A DNA stretch of 64,000 bases from Streptomyces griseomycini (GTDB lineage Bacteria > Actinomycetota > Actinomycetes > Streptomycetales > Streptomycetaceae): assembly GCF_014203535.1 (NCBI RefSeq), contig NZ_JACHJI010000007.1, forward strand, positions 124,001 through 188,000, in the 5' to 3' direction. Both the position numbers and the translations under genes were made by a program. Under the pieces are notes generated by a model. It searched no databases, was not told the DNA's origin, and worked only from the letters and a program-made list of their open reading frames with translations. Shown here one piece after another: positions 26,010 to 35,234 of this stretch; position 1 is the stretch's first letter, and each line of letters opens with the position of its first letter.

Positions 26010-26957
26010 TCACGACACCGGCTCCTTCAGTACGCGGTCCACCGGCACGTCCGCCGTGACGGTCACCGCGGCCGGGTCCAGGTCGTCCGGTGTCGGCATC
26101 ACGCTGCCGGGCAGTCGGACGGCCGCCGCTCCGTGCGCGACCGCGGAGGCGAGCGCGTCCGGTCCGCGTCCGCCGGCGACGAGGAAGCCGGCCAGCGAGG
26201 AGTCGCCCGCGCCCACGTTGCTGCGGACGGTGTCCACCCGCGCGGTGCCGAACCAGGCGCCGTCCTCGGCCACGAGCAGCTGCCCGTCGGCCCCCAGACT
26301 GGCGAGGACGGCCGCCGCGCCCGTCGCGCGCAGTTCCTCGGCGGCCTTCAGCGCGTCGCCCACGGTGGTCAGCGGGCGCCCCACGGCCCCGGCGAGTTCC
26401 TCGGCGTTCGGCTTCACCACGTCGGGCCGCTCCCGCAGGGCCGCGAGCAGCGCCGGTCCGGAGGTGTCCAGGGCGATGCGCACGCCGGCGGCGTGGGCCC
26501 GCGCGACGAGGTCGGCGTACCAGGAGGGCGCGAGGCCCCGCGGCAGGCTGCCGCAGCAGGCGATCCAGGCCGCGCCCCGCGACTGCCGCCGCACCGTCTC
26601 CAGGAGCAGTTCCTGCTCGGCCGCGGTCAGTTCCGGGCCGGGCGCGTTGATCTTCGTCAGGACGCCGTCCGCCTCGGCGAGCGCGATGTTGGAACGGGTG
26701 GCCCCGGCGACCGGGACCGGCGCCACCTCGATGCCCTGGGCGTCGAGGAGATCGGCGACCAGGGCGCCCGGTGCGCCGCCCAGGGGCAGGACGGCCACCG
26801 TGCGCCGGCCCGCCGCCGCGACGGCGCGCGAGACGTTGACCCCCTTGCCGCCCGGGTCCACGCGTTCGCCGCTGGCCCGGACGACCTCGCCGCGGTCCAG
26901 CGAGGGCACCTCGTAGGTGCGGTCCAGGGAGGGGTTGGGGGTGACGGTGAGGATCAT
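26010..26957 (-). CDS. fruK: 1-phosphofructokinase
   Basis: 315 residues of the PfkB family; phosphorylates fructose-1-phosphate to fructose-1,6-bisphosphate. MILTVTPNPSLDRTYEV start, GGKGVNVSRA substrate motif, and the NVGAGDSSLAGFL ATP/catalytic motif with the GAGD aspartate. The start ATG overlaps the stop of the upstream regulator (ATGA), indicating translational coupling. Confidence 0.95.
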   Translation of the reverse strand: MILTVTPNPSLDRTYEVPSLDRGEVVRASGERVDPGGKGVNVSRAVAAAGRRTVAVLPLGGAPGALVADLLDAQGIEVAPVPVAGATRSNIALAEADGVLTKINAPGPELTAAEQELLLETVRRQSRGAAWIACCGSLPRGLAPSWYADLVARAHAAGVRIALDTSGPALLAALRERPDVVKPNAEELAGAVGRPLTTVGDALKAAEELRATGAAAVLASLGADGQLLVAEDGAWFGTARVDTVRSNVGAGDSSLAGFLVAGGRGPDALASAVAHGAAAVRLPGSVMPTPDDLDPAAVTVTADVPVDRVLKEPVS

Positions 26958-27715
26958 GCGCGTACCACTTCCGTGCCGCCGCGCTCGATCGCGGCGGCGT
27001 CTTCCGGGCTCAGCCCGCTGTCGGTGATCAGCAGGTCGACGTCGCTCAGGTCGCCGAAGCGGGCGAAGTGCTCCTGACCGTGCTTGGAGGAGTCGGCGAG
27101 CAGCACCACGCGGCGGGCGGCGGCCATCGCCGCGCGCTTCACCGCGGCCTCGGCGAGGTCGGGGGTGGTCAGGCCGTACCCGGGGGAGAAACCGTTGGCG
27201 GCCACGAACAGCACGTCCGCGCGGATCTCGCCGTACGCGCGCAGCGCCCAGGCGTCGACGGCGGCGCGGGTGCGGTGCCGTACGCGGCCCCCGACGAGGT
27301 GGAGCTGGATGCCGGGGTGGTCGGCGAGGCGGGCCGCGACGGGCAGGCTGTGGGTGACGACGGTGAGGGAGAGCTCCACCGGGAAGGAGGCGGCCAGCCG
27401 CGCCACCGTGGATCCGGCGTCGACGATCACCGTGCCCTCGCCGGGGAGTTCGGCGAGGGCGGTCCTGGCGATGCGGTCCTTCTCGTCGGCCGCGGTCGTC
27501 TCGCGCTCGGCGAGGTCCGGTTCGAAGTCGAGGCGCCCGGCGGGGATGGCCCCGCCGTGCACCCGGCGGACCAGGCCCGCGCGGTCGAGGGCCTTCAGGT
27601 CCCGGCGGATCGTCTCGGCCGTCACCTGGAAGTGGTCGGCCAGCGAGACCACGTCCACCCGGCCGCCGTCGCGGGCGAGCCGCAGAATCTCCTGCTGGCG
27701 CTCCGGCGCGTACAT
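26954..27715 (-). CDS. fruR: DeoR-family transcriptional regulator of the fructose operon
   Basis: 253 residues. N-terminal winged helix-turn-helix (YAPERQQEILRLARDGGRVDVVSLA...TAETIRRDL, about 1-57) then the sugar-phosphate sensing DeoRC domain (VIVDAGSTVARLA, LVGGRVRHRT, LLADSSKHG). Expected to respond to fructose-1-phosphate and control its own operon. Symbol given by role in this operon. Confidence 0.88.
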   Translation of the reverse strand: MYAPERQQEILRLARDGGRVDVVSLADHFQVTAETIRRDLKALDRAGLVRRVHGGAIPAGRLDFEPDLAERETTAADEKDRIARTALAELPGEGTVIVDAGSTVARLAASFPVELSLTVVTHSLPVAARLADHPGIQLHLVGGRVRHRTRAAVDAWALRAYGEIRADVLFVAANGFSPGYGLTTPDLAEAAVKRAAMAAARRVVLLADSSKHGQEHFARFGDLSDVDLLITDSGLSPEDAAAIERGGTEVVRA

Positions 27716-27731
27716 GTCCGCTTGCCTCCGA

Positions 27732-27783
27732 CCATGCCCGAACGTGTTGCTTTACTCGGAGAGTACGCCCGAATGCCCGGGAA
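27732..27783 (-). promoter_or_regulatory. Possible operator/promoter region of fructose operon
   Basis: GCCCGAA occurs at about 27734 and again at about 27768, the second within CGCCCGAATGCCCGGG, over a locally AT-richer stretch (GTTGCTTTACTC, GAAGTAAACAG). A repeated half-site ahead of an autoregulated DeoR gene is a plausible operator; no consensus was available to test. Confidence 0.3.
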
Positions 27784-27845
27784 GTAAACAGAGAACGGCC
27801 CGTCCGGACATGAACGGGCGTCCGATTGTGTCTGCTCTTCCTGTC

Positions 27846-27921
27846 ACTCACGCCGGAAGGGCCCGCTCACGCCGGAAGGGCCCGCTCACGCCGGAAGGGC
27901 CCGCTCACGCCGGAAGGGCCC
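27846..27921. repeat. Four tandem 19-bp repeats beside a terminator
   Basis: Units of GCTCACGCCGGAAGGGCCC; the first starts with A instead of G, the rest are identical. The last unit runs into the left arm of the hairpin at 27912-27958, so the repeats are duplications of terminator sequence. Lies between the fructose regulator and the MFS gene end. Confidence 0.95.
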
Positions 27922-27958
27922 GGCACCCCGTGACTCCGCAGGGGTGCCGGACCCTTCC
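27912..27958 (-). terminator. Terminator downstream of MFS gene
   Basis: 18-bp stem with one C/T difference (GGAAGGGCCCGGCACCCC / GGGGTGCCGGACCCTTCC) and an 11-nt loop, 19 nt past the MFS stop on the minus strand. Confidence 0.8.
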
Positions 27959-27976
27959 GCCGGTGAGGACGCGGGC

Positions 27977-29506
27977 TCAGGACACGAGCTCGCGCTCGCG
28001 CTCCTGTCCCACCGCCGGGACGGCCCCGTCCCCGGTCCCGTCCCCCTCCACGTGCTGCGCCGGACGCTTCGGCAGGGCGAACATCAGCAGGAAGATCAGG
28101 CCCATCACCGCGGCCACCCAGCCCAGCGCGTGCTGGAAGCCGTCCACGAACGCCGGGCCGACCTCCGCCGGGGCGAGCCGCTCGTCGATCACGCCGAAGA
28201 ACACCACCGACACCAGGCCGAGGCCCAGCGCGTTGCCCATCTGCTGCACGGTGTTGATCAGGCCCGACGCCGACCCGGCGTGCTCACGCGGCACCTCGGA
28301 CAGCACCGCGTCGGTCAGCGGGGCGACGATCAGGCCCATGCCGACGCCCATGACCACGAGCGGGAGGGCCATCTGCCAGGAGGTGACGGACAGGCCGTAC
28401 CGCTCGGCCTCCCAGAGGTAGAGGAGCACGCCGGCCGCCATCACCAGGGCGCCCGCCTGGAGCACCTTGCGGCCGTAGCGCGGGACCAGCGTCTGCACCG
28501 ACACCCCGGCCGCCGCGGAGACGGCGACGGAGAAGGGCACACCGGTCAGCCCGGCCCGCAGTTCGCTCCAGCCCAGGCCGATCTGCAGGTACAGCGTCCA
28601 GACCAGGAAGAAGATCCCGAGCCCGATGCCGAACACCGTCTGCACCGCGATGCCCGCCGCGAAGCTCTTCACCCTGAACAGCGACAGCTCGATCAGCGGG
28701 GAGCCGTCCCGCCCGCCCTTGGCCCGCTCGTACGCCACCAGCGCCGCGAAGACCACGAGCGCGCCGGCCATCGACACGTACCCCCACAGCGGCCAGCCCA
28801 GTTCACGGCCGCGGGTGAGCGGGTAGAGCAGCATCAGCAGGCCCAGCGTCACCAGCGCGACGCCGACGAGGTCCAGCTTCAGGGCGCGCGGGGCCTTCGA
28901 CTCGGTGATGAAGCGGCCGCCGAGGACGAGGGCCGCGACGCCGACCGGCAGGTTGATCAGGAAGATCGGCCGCCACCCGAGCCCGAACAGGTTCCACTCC
29001 GTCAGCAGTGCGCCGAGCAGTGGCCCGGAGACCGCGCCCAGGCCGACGATCGCGCCGAACAGCCCGAACACCTTGCCGCGTTCGTGCGCCGGGAAGGTCG
29101 CGTGCACGATCGACAGCACCTGCGGCACCATCAGCGCCGCCGTGGCGCCCTGCAGGATGCGGGAGGCGACCAGCATCTCCGGGTTCACGGCGAGTCCGCA
29201 CAGCGCGGAGGCGAGGGTGAAGCCGCCGACGCCGACGAGGAAGACCCGCTTGCGGCCGTGGATGTCGCCGAGCCGGCCGCCGGTGACGAGTCCGGCGGCG
29301 AAGGCCAGCGCGTATCCCGCGGTGATCCACTGGATCTGGCTGAAGGTGGCGCCCTCGTCGCGCTGGATCGACGGGATCGCGATGTTGACGATCGTGACGT
29401 CGACGAGGTCCATGAAGGCCGCGGTCATCACGATCGCCAGGGCGAACCAGCGGCGGCGGTCGCCCGCGACGGGCTGCGGTGCGTGCGGGGTCTCGGTGGA
29501 GGTCAT
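27977..29506 (-). CDS. MFS drug efflux transporter (DHA2, 14 helices)
   Basis: 509 residues. About 14 transmembrane segments; DLVDVTIVNIAIPSI in helix 1, the GRLGDIHGRKRVFL loop and GPLLGALLTEWN (motif C of antiporters) identify an EmrB/QacA-type proton-driven exporter. Head-to-head with the WYL regulator, with a palindrome between them that could be the operator. Confidence 0.88.
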   Translation of the reverse strand: MTSTETPHAPQPVAGDRRRWFALAIVMTAAFMDLVDVTIVNIAIPSIQRDEGATFSQIQWITAGYALAFAAGLVTGGRLGDIHGRKRVFLVGVGGFTLASALCGLAVNPEMLVASRILQGATAALMVPQVLSIVHATFPAHERGKVFGLFGAIVGLGAVSGPLLGALLTEWNLFGLGWRPIFLINLPVGVAALVLGGRFITESKAPRALKLDLVGVALVTLGLLMLLYPLTRGRELGWPLWGYVSMAGALVVFAALVAYERAKGGRDGSPLIELSLFRVKSFAAGIAVQTVFGIGLGIFFLVWTLYLQIGLGWSELRAGLTGVPFSVAVSAAAGVSVQTLVPRYGRKVLQAGALVMAAGVLLYLWEAERYGLSVTSWQMALPLVVMGVGMGLIVAPLTDAVLSEVPREHAGSASGLINTVQQMGNALGLGLVSVVFFGVIDERLAPAEVGPAFVDGFQHALGWVAAVMGLIFLLMFALPKRPAQHVEGDGTGDGAVPAVGQERERELVS

Positions 29507-29527
29507 GTCCCGACGCTATGGGCCGTG

Positions 29528-29546
29528 TAGGACAGTTCGTGTCCTA
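29528..29546. promoter_or_regulatory. Palindromic operator between MFS pump and WYL regulator
   Basis: TAGGACA-GTTCG-TGTCCTA, a perfect 7-bp inverted repeat, 22 bp from each start codon of two divergent genes. Classic position for a regulator controlling itself and its target. Confidence 0.6.
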
Positions 29547-29568
29547 GTTCCGGGGCATCCTCGGATCC

Positions 29569-30588
29569 ATGACGACGGACACCCCCGCCCGGCTCCTGAC
29601 GCTCCTCTCCCTCCTCCAGACGCCCCGCGAGTGGCCCGGCGGCGAGCTGGCCGAACGGCTCGGGGTCTCCCGGCGCACCATCCGGCGGGACATCGACCGC
29701 CTGCGGGAGCTCGGCTATCCCGTGCAGGCGACCTTCGGCGCGGACGGCGGCTACCGGCTGGTGGCCGGCAAGGCGCTGCCGCCGCTGGTGCTCGACGACG
29801 AGGAGGCGGTGGCCATCGCGGTCGGGCTGCGCGCCGGCGCCGGACACGCGCTGGAGGGCGTGGACGAGGCGTCCGTGCGGGCGCTGGCCAAGCTGGAACA
29901 GGTGCTGCCGGGCCGGCTGCGCCACCGCGTCAGCACCCTCCAGGCCGCGACCACTCCGCTGACCAGCGGCGACGGGCCGAGCATCGCCCCCGAGACGCTG
30001 ACCGTGATGGCCTCCACGGTGGCCGGGCGCGAACGGCTGCGGTTCGCCTACCGCGCGGCCGACGGCACCGAGTCCCGGCGCGTGACGGAGCCGTACCGGC
30101 TGGTGTCGACCGGGCGGCGCTGGTACCTCGTGGCCTACGACCTCGACCGCGCCGACTGGCGCACGTTCCGCGTGGACCGGGTGAGCGAGCCGTTCGCGAC
30201 GGGGGCGCGGTTCGCTCCGAGGGAGCTGCCGACCGGGAGCGCGGCGGAGTACCTGCGGCGGTCCATGAACCGGACGCAGGAGTCGTACGAGCTCGTCGTC
30301 ACCTTCGCCGCACCGGCCGGGGTCGTCGCGGCCCGGCTGCCGGGGTGGCTGGGCACGCCCGAGCCGCTGGACGAGCGGAGCTGCCGGCTGCGCGCCACGG
30401 TCAGCGACGCCAAGGACTGGACGGCGGTGCGGCTGGCGATGCTCGGCCACGACTTCACCGTGCAGGAGCCCCCCGAACTCGTGGAGGAGGTGAGGAAGCT
30501 GGGGGAACGGCTGACCAGGGCGGCGGGACAGGCGGATCGGGTGGACCGGGCAGGGACGGCAGGGCGGGCGGGAGGGGCCGGGCGGTGA
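29569..30588 (+). CDS. YafY-type HTH-WYL transcriptional regulator
   Basis: 339 residues. HTH-11 domain (RLLTLLSLLQTPREWPGGELAERLGVSRRTIRRDIDRL, about 5-45), GGYRLVAGKALPPLVLDDEEA bridge, WYL domain (about 145-225, with RRWYLVAYDLDRADWRTFRVDR) and a WCX C-terminal domain (about 240-320). Family members sense small ligands or nucleic acid. Gene layout makes the divergent MFS exporter its likely target. Confidence 0.88.
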   Translation: MTTDTPARLLTLLSLLQTPREWPGGELAERLGVSRRTIRRDIDRLRELGYPVQATFGADGGYRLVAGKALPPLVLDDEEAVAIAVGLRAGAGHALEGVDEASVRALAKLEQVLPGRLRHRVSTLQAATTPLTSGDGPSIAPETLTVMASTVAGRERLRFAYRAADGTESRRVTEPYRLVSTGRRWYLVAYDLDRADWRTFRVDRVSEPFATGARFAPRELPTGSAAEYLRRSMNRTQESYELVVTFAAPAGVVAARLPGWLGTPEPLDERSCRLRATVSDAKDWTAVRLAMLGHDFTVQEPPELVEEVRKLGERLTRAAGQADRVDRAGTAGRAGGAGR

Positions 30589-30610
30589 GGTGCTCCGGCC
30601 GCCGGTCGCG

Positions 30611-31351
30611 TCACGTGCCCGCCGTCCAGTCCCCCCAGGGGAGGTCCCGGAGCGCCGCGAGGTTGGCCAGCGCCAGTTCCGCCGGCCCCCGCGGGCCCTC
30701 GGGGGGACCGTCGCCCACCGCCCAGACCTCCATGGCGGAGCGCACGGCGGAACCGGCGACGGCGGCGGCGAAGCGCAGCCGGGCGGCGGCGGCAACGTTG
30801 TCGGAGTCGTACCGCAGTCGACCACGCGTCACCCGGTCCGCCAGCACCTCCGTCAGGCTCCGCTCCGACGCCTGGCACACCTCGGCCCACACCCTGCGCA
30901 GGGACGGGTCCTCCTCGGCCAGCCGGATCAGGGTGCGCACCCACCCCCAGGAGGCCGCCGACACCCCGCGGCCGGGCGTCAGCGTGTGGCGTACGGCGTC
31001 CTCCAGGGCCTGCGGCAGGGGGACCTCCGCGGGAGCGGTGCGCACCGCCTCCACCCAGCGCTGGGCGCCGGCCGCGTAGAGCGGGCCGACGGCCTCCTCC
31101 TTGCAGGTGAAGTACCGGTAGAAGGTGCGCGGCGCGACACCGGCCGCCTGGGCGATGTCCTCGGCACGGGTGGCCCGCAGACCCTGCCGGACGAAGAGGG
31201 CGGCCGCCGCGCGGGCGATCTCCATACGGGTCTCGGCCTTGCGCCGCTCGGTCAGCGAGGGCGCGGGAGACGGGGAGAGGGAGGGCGCGGAAGACAGGGA
31301 AGAGGACGAAGAGGACGGGGAAGGGGTCGTCGTCGGGGTGGTGCTGCTCAC
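30611..31351 (-). CDS. TetR-family regulator with Ser/Pro-rich N-terminal tail
   Basis: 246 residues from GTG 31351. After a low-complexity Ser/Pro/Thr start (about 1-33), the HTH (MEIARAAAALFVRQGLRATRAEDIAQAAGVAPRTFYRYF) is typical AcrR/TetR. The remainder is a helical ligand domain. A later start would remove the Ser-rich stretch, but no better ribosome site is obvious. Its operator may be the palindrome 22 bp upstream. Convergent with the WYL gene. Confidence 0.85.
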   Translation of the reverse strand: MSSTTPTTTPSPSSSSSSLSSAPSLSPSPAPSLTERRKAETRMEIARAAAALFVRQGLRATRAEDIAQAAGVAPRTFYRYFTCKEEAVGPLYAAGAQRWVEAVRTAPAEVPLPQALEDAVRHTLTPGRGVSAASWGWVRTLIRLAEEDPSLRRVWAEVCQASERSLTEVLADRVTRGRLRYDSDNVAAAARLRFAAAVAGSAVRSAMEVWAVGDGPPEGPRGPAELALANLAALRDLPWGDWTAGT

Positions 31352-31372
31352 GCTCGGCAGGCTATGCCCATG

Positions 31373-31387
31373 TGGCAGAATCTGCCA
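31373..31387 (-). promoter_or_regulatory. Perfect palindrome upstream of TetR gene
   Basis: TGGCAGA-A-TCTGCCA, a 15-bp inverted repeat 22 bp before the tetR start. Likely autoregulatory operator, inferred from position. Confidence 0.5.
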
Positions 31388-31391
31388 TCTG

Positions 31392-31428
31392 GCGGGCCAC
31401 CCCGGGGTTCAGGTTCGGGGTGGCCCGC
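31392..31428 (-). terminator. Hairpin between hrdD and tetR
   Basis: 13-bp stem GCGGGCCACCCCG / CGGGGTGGCCCGC with an 11-nt loop. Lies just upstream of the tetR operator and may stop transcription coming leftward from hrdD. Confidence 0.55.
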
Positions 31429-31915
31429 TCTCCAGTCGCGCCGGCACGTGCCCGGCCCCGTCGGCAGGTGCCCGGACACGAGGGAGCCGGGCCCGGCGCC
31501 CGGGGGGAAGGGCGCCGAACCCGGCTCTGGAAGGTCCCGGCGCCGGGGGGGGTGTGCGACGGGACGTGGCTCAGGGGTGGCATGGGCTCAAGCGGTCCGG
31601 AAGTCGGGGTTCCGACGCCCGGTTTCCTGGGCTCGGAGTTCTTTTTCCCGGGGCCCAGCGGGTTGAAGCGGCGCGGAACCGCCATGTTTTGCGCGGTCTT
31701 TCGCCACCCGGCGTACGCGGCCGGGGCGGGAATGCGGCCCACCGCTCCCACACCGGCATGCGGCGATGGTACGCGCCCCACGGCCCGCATGACGGCATTG
31801 CCCCGCTCCCACGGCCCGCGCGCTTGCCCCGCGCCTACGGCCCGTGCGACGACGTCACCCGCCGTCACGGTCCGCGATGACGGCGCGGAACCCGCCCCGG
31901 CCCGCGCGGCGGTCA
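31429..31915. other. Non-coding stretch between tetR promoter side and hrdD
   Basis: About 490 bp with no supported gene. It includes a lower-GC segment near 31635-31705 (GGAGTTCTTTTTCCCGGGG). Open frames on both strands have mixed third-position composition and no family match; treated as hrdD 3' region. Confidence 0.5.
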
Positions 31916-32914
<999 letters not shown>

Positions 32915-33020
32915 GCGTGCTCCCTTGCGATGGTGAGGTCAGCGGGTGGTCCTGCGGACGCTCGGCACGTTCGTCAGGTCCCTCCGGACTCTGGTCGGGT
33001 GCCCTGCATCCGTGGGAAAC

Positions 33021-33047
33021 AACGACTGGAATCAGGACAGAATTCCC
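33021..33047 (-). promoter_or_regulatory. SigR-type promoter of hrdD
   Basis: Minus strand GGGAAT (33047-33042), exactly 18 nt, then GTT (33023-33021). This equals the SigR consensus GGAAT-N18/19-GTT of the thiol-oxidative stress response. The ATG of hrdD lies about 107 nt downstream of the -10. Confidence 0.8.
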
Positions 33048-33110
33048 AACCCGCCCTCCGATTTTTCTGATCATGCAGTACCCTGTCCGCCCACACAGGG
33101 AGGCAGGATC

Positions 33111-33626
33111 GTGCCGGAGCGTGCAGAGGTCCAGGTCAGGCCGGGGGTGGAGGGGGACCTCGAGGCCCTCACCGATCTCTACAACCACTACGTGAACGAG
33201 ACGGCGATCACATTCGACACCGCGCTCTTCACCCCGGAAGAGCGCCGCCCCTGGCTGCTCTCCCACCCTGTAGACGGCCCGTACCGCCTGTTGGTTGCCA
33301 CGGGCGCCGACCCCCGGCGGATCCTGGGGTACGCCACGTCGAGCCCGTTCCGGGCCAAGCCCGCCTACGCGACCTCGGTGGAGACGACGGTCTACGTCGC
33401 CCCGGACGCCGGCCGGCGCGGCGTCGGCACGCTGCTCTACCGGGGCCTCTTCGAGGCCCTGGCCGGCGAGGGCCTGCACCGCGCCTACGCGGGCGTCGCC
33501 CAGCCGAACGAGGCCTCGACGCGGCTGCACGAGCGCTTCGGGTTCCGGCACGTCGGCACGTACCGGGAGGTGGGCCGCAAGTTCGGCCGCTGGTGGGACG
33601 TGGCCTGGTACGAGAAGGAGCTCTGA
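33111..33626 (+). CDS. Phosphinothricin acetyltransferase-like GNAT
   Basis: 171 residues from GTG 33111, 7 nt after GGAGG. LTDLYNHYVNETAITFDT opening, ATSSPFRAKPAYATSVETTVYV, GRRGVGTLLYRGLFEAL acetyl-CoA loop and FGFRHVGTYREVGRKFGRWWDVAWYEK ending are all hallmarks of the PAT/Bar and MddA/YncA group. These acetylate phosphinothricin, methionine sulfoximine or related amines. Divergent from hrdD. Confidence 0.9.
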   Translation: MPERAEVQVRPGVEGDLEALTDLYNHYVNETAITFDTALFTPEERRPWLLSHPVDGPYRLLVATGADPRRILGYATSSPFRAKPAYATSVETTVYVAPDAGRRGVGTLLYRGLFEALAGEGLHRAYAGVAQPNEASTRLHERFGFRHVGTYREVGRKFGRWWDVAWYEKEL

Positions 33627-33644
33627 CCCCGGCCGCGCGACCGC

Positions 33645-34430
33645 TCAGCCGAACTGCACCGACCGCTTCGCCAGCCCCATCCAGAACCCGTCGATCACGG
33701 ACTTCTGCTCCCCGAGCTCACCGGCGGCGTCCGCGGCCCCCATGGTGACGAAGAGCGGGGCGAAGTGCTCGGTGCGCGGGTGGGCGAGCAGGCCGGCCGG
33801 GGACTTGCGGGTGAAGTCGAGCAGCGCGTCCACGTCGCCGGACTCCAGCGCCCGCCGCCCCCAGTCGTCGAACTCCGCCGACCAGGCCGGGACGCCGCCC
33901 TGCCGCAGCGCGGCCAGGTTGTGGGTGAAGAACCCGGAGCCGATGATCAGCACGCCCTCGTCGCGCAGCGGTGCGAGCCTGCGCCCGATCTCCATCAGAC
34001 GCACCGGGTCCAGGGTCGGCATGGACACCTGGAGGACCGGGATGTCGGCCTCGGGGAACATCTCGACCAGCGGGACGTAGGCACCGTGGTCCAGGCCCCG
34101 GTCGGGGACGTCCTGGACGGGCATGCCGGGGGCGCGCAGCAGCCTCCGCACCGAGTCGGCGAGCGCGGGGGCGCCCGGGGCACCGTAGGTCACCCGGTAG
34201 TAGTGCTCGGGGAAGCCCCAGAAGTCGTAGACGAGGGGGACCGTCCCGGTGGCGCCGAGGGCGAGCGGGGCCTCCTCCCAGTGGGCGGAGACGACGAGGA
34301 TCGCCTTCGGACGGGGCAGCCCCGCGGACCAGGCGGCCAGTTCGCCGGGCCAGACCGGGTCGTCGGCCAGGGGCGGGGCGCCGTGGCTGAGGTAGAGCGC
34401 GGGCATGCGCTCCTGAGTTGCGGCGGTCAT
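33645..34430 (-). CDS. Class III extradiol dioxygenase (4,5-DOPA dioxygenase-like)
   Basis: 261 residues from ATG 34430 with GGAAGGAG upstream. LYLSHGAPPLADD, VVSAHWEEAP, GLDHGAYVPL, IIGSGFFTHNL and RTEHFAPLFV match the YgiD/DODA family, with His residues for the metal site (Fe or Zn). Relatives cleave catechol rings. Head-to-head with the MarR regulator, which probably controls it. Confidence 0.9.
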   Translation of the reverse strand: MTAATQERMPALYLSHGAPPLADDPVWPGELAAWSAGLPRPKAILVVSAHWEEAPLALGATGTVPLVYDFWGFPEHYYRVTYGAPGAPALADSVRRLLRAPGMPVQDVPDRGLDHGAYVPLVEMFPEADIPVLQVSMPTLDPVRLMEIGRRLAPLRDEGVLIIGSGFFTHNLAALRQGGVPAWSAEFDDWGRRALESGDVDALLDFTRKSPAGLLAHPRTEHFAPLFVTMGAADAAGELGEQKSVIDGFWMGLAKRSVQFG

Positions 34431-34470
34431 GACGGCGACTCCTTCCGACGGTGCGAGGCCGATCGATTTG

Positions 34471-34529
34471 CTTGAAACCTCAAGTTCCACCATCGACCCT
34501 ACGCCTCATTTGTTTAACTTTCAATGAGG
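34471..34529. promoter_or_regulatory. Inverted repeats between dioxygenase and marR
   Basis: CTTGA-AACC-TCAAG at 34471-34484 (TTGA-N4-TCAA, a MarR-type operator form) and CCTCATT/AATGAGG arms at 34504-34510 and 34523-34529 around a 12-nt AT-rich loop containing TTGTTTAAC. The region is unusually AT-rich and shared by two divergent genes. Confidence 0.6.
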
Positions 34530-34549
34530 CTGGACGTAAAGTGGAATGC

Positions 34550-35065
34550 ATGAAGACGGCATCCGGATCGGCACACGCCGAGGAACCCCGCTGGCTCACC
34601 GACGAGGAGCAGCGCGTCTGGCGCTCGTACATCGAGGCCGCCACCCTCCTGGAAGACCACCTCGACCGCCAGCTCCAGCGTGACGCGGGAATGCCGCACG
34701 TCTACTACGGCCTGCTGGTCAAGCTCGTCGAGTCCCCGCGCCGGCGGCTGCGGATGACGGAACTGGCGAAGTCGGCGAAGATCACCCGCTCCCGCCTCTC
34801 GCACGCCGTCGCCCGCCTGGAGAAGAACGGCTGGGTGCGCCGGGAGGACTGCCCCTCCGACAAGCGGGGCCAGTTCGCGGTGCTGACGGACGAGGGCCAC
34901 GAGGTGCTGCGCCGGCACGCCCCCGGCCACGTGGAGGCCGTGCGCCAGGCGGTCTTCGACCGGCTCACCCCGCAGCAGCAGAAGTCCCTCGGCGAGATCA
35001 TGCGGATCATCGCCGAGGGACTCGAGCCGAGCGAAGCGGGTGCGGACCTGCCCTGGCTCCGCTGA
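34550..35065 (+). CDS. MarR-family transcriptional regulator
   Basis: 171 residues. Winged helix with RMTELAKSAKITRSRLSHAVARLEKNGWVRREDCPSDKRGQFAVLTDEG, the MarR recognition helix and wing. Dimerisation helices flank it. Expected to repress itself and the divergent dioxygenase; the ligand would be an aromatic compound if it parallels other MarR-dioxygenase pairs. Confidence 0.9.
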   Translation: MKTASGSAHAEEPRWLTDEEQRVWRSYIEAATLLEDHLDRQLQRDAGMPHVYYGLLVKLVESPRRRLRMTELAKSAKITRSRLSHAVARLEKNGWVRREDCPSDKRGQFAVLTDEGHEVLRRHAPGHVEAVRQAVFDRLTPQQQKSLGEIMRIIAEGLEPSEAGADLPWLR

Positions 35066-35095
35066 CGAGGCGGGAGCCGGGGCAGGTCCGGGGAG

Positions 35096-35133
35096 ACCGT
35101 ACGGACGGGGCGTCCCCTCCTCGTCCGTACGGT
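35096..35133 (+). terminator. Terminator after marR
   Basis: 11-bp stem ACCGTACGGAC / GTCCGTACGGT with a 16-nt loop, 30 nt past the stop. Confidence 0.6.
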
Positions 35134-35180
35134 TGGTCCGAAGGGGTACGCACGGACCGGAGCCGTCGTAGGTACGGACC

Positions 35181-35234
35181 GGAACCGTCAGCGGACGACA
35201 ACCGGAACCGGAACCGTCAGTGGACGACCACCGG
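35181..35234. repeat. Near-identical 25-bp duplication at the end of the MFS gene
   Basis: GGAACCGTCAG(C/T)GGACGAC(A/C)ACCGG-type unit at 35181-35205 and 35210-35234 (23 of 25 match). The inner copy holds the MFS stop codon, so the duplication copies the gene's last codons and stop. Confidence 0.8.
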
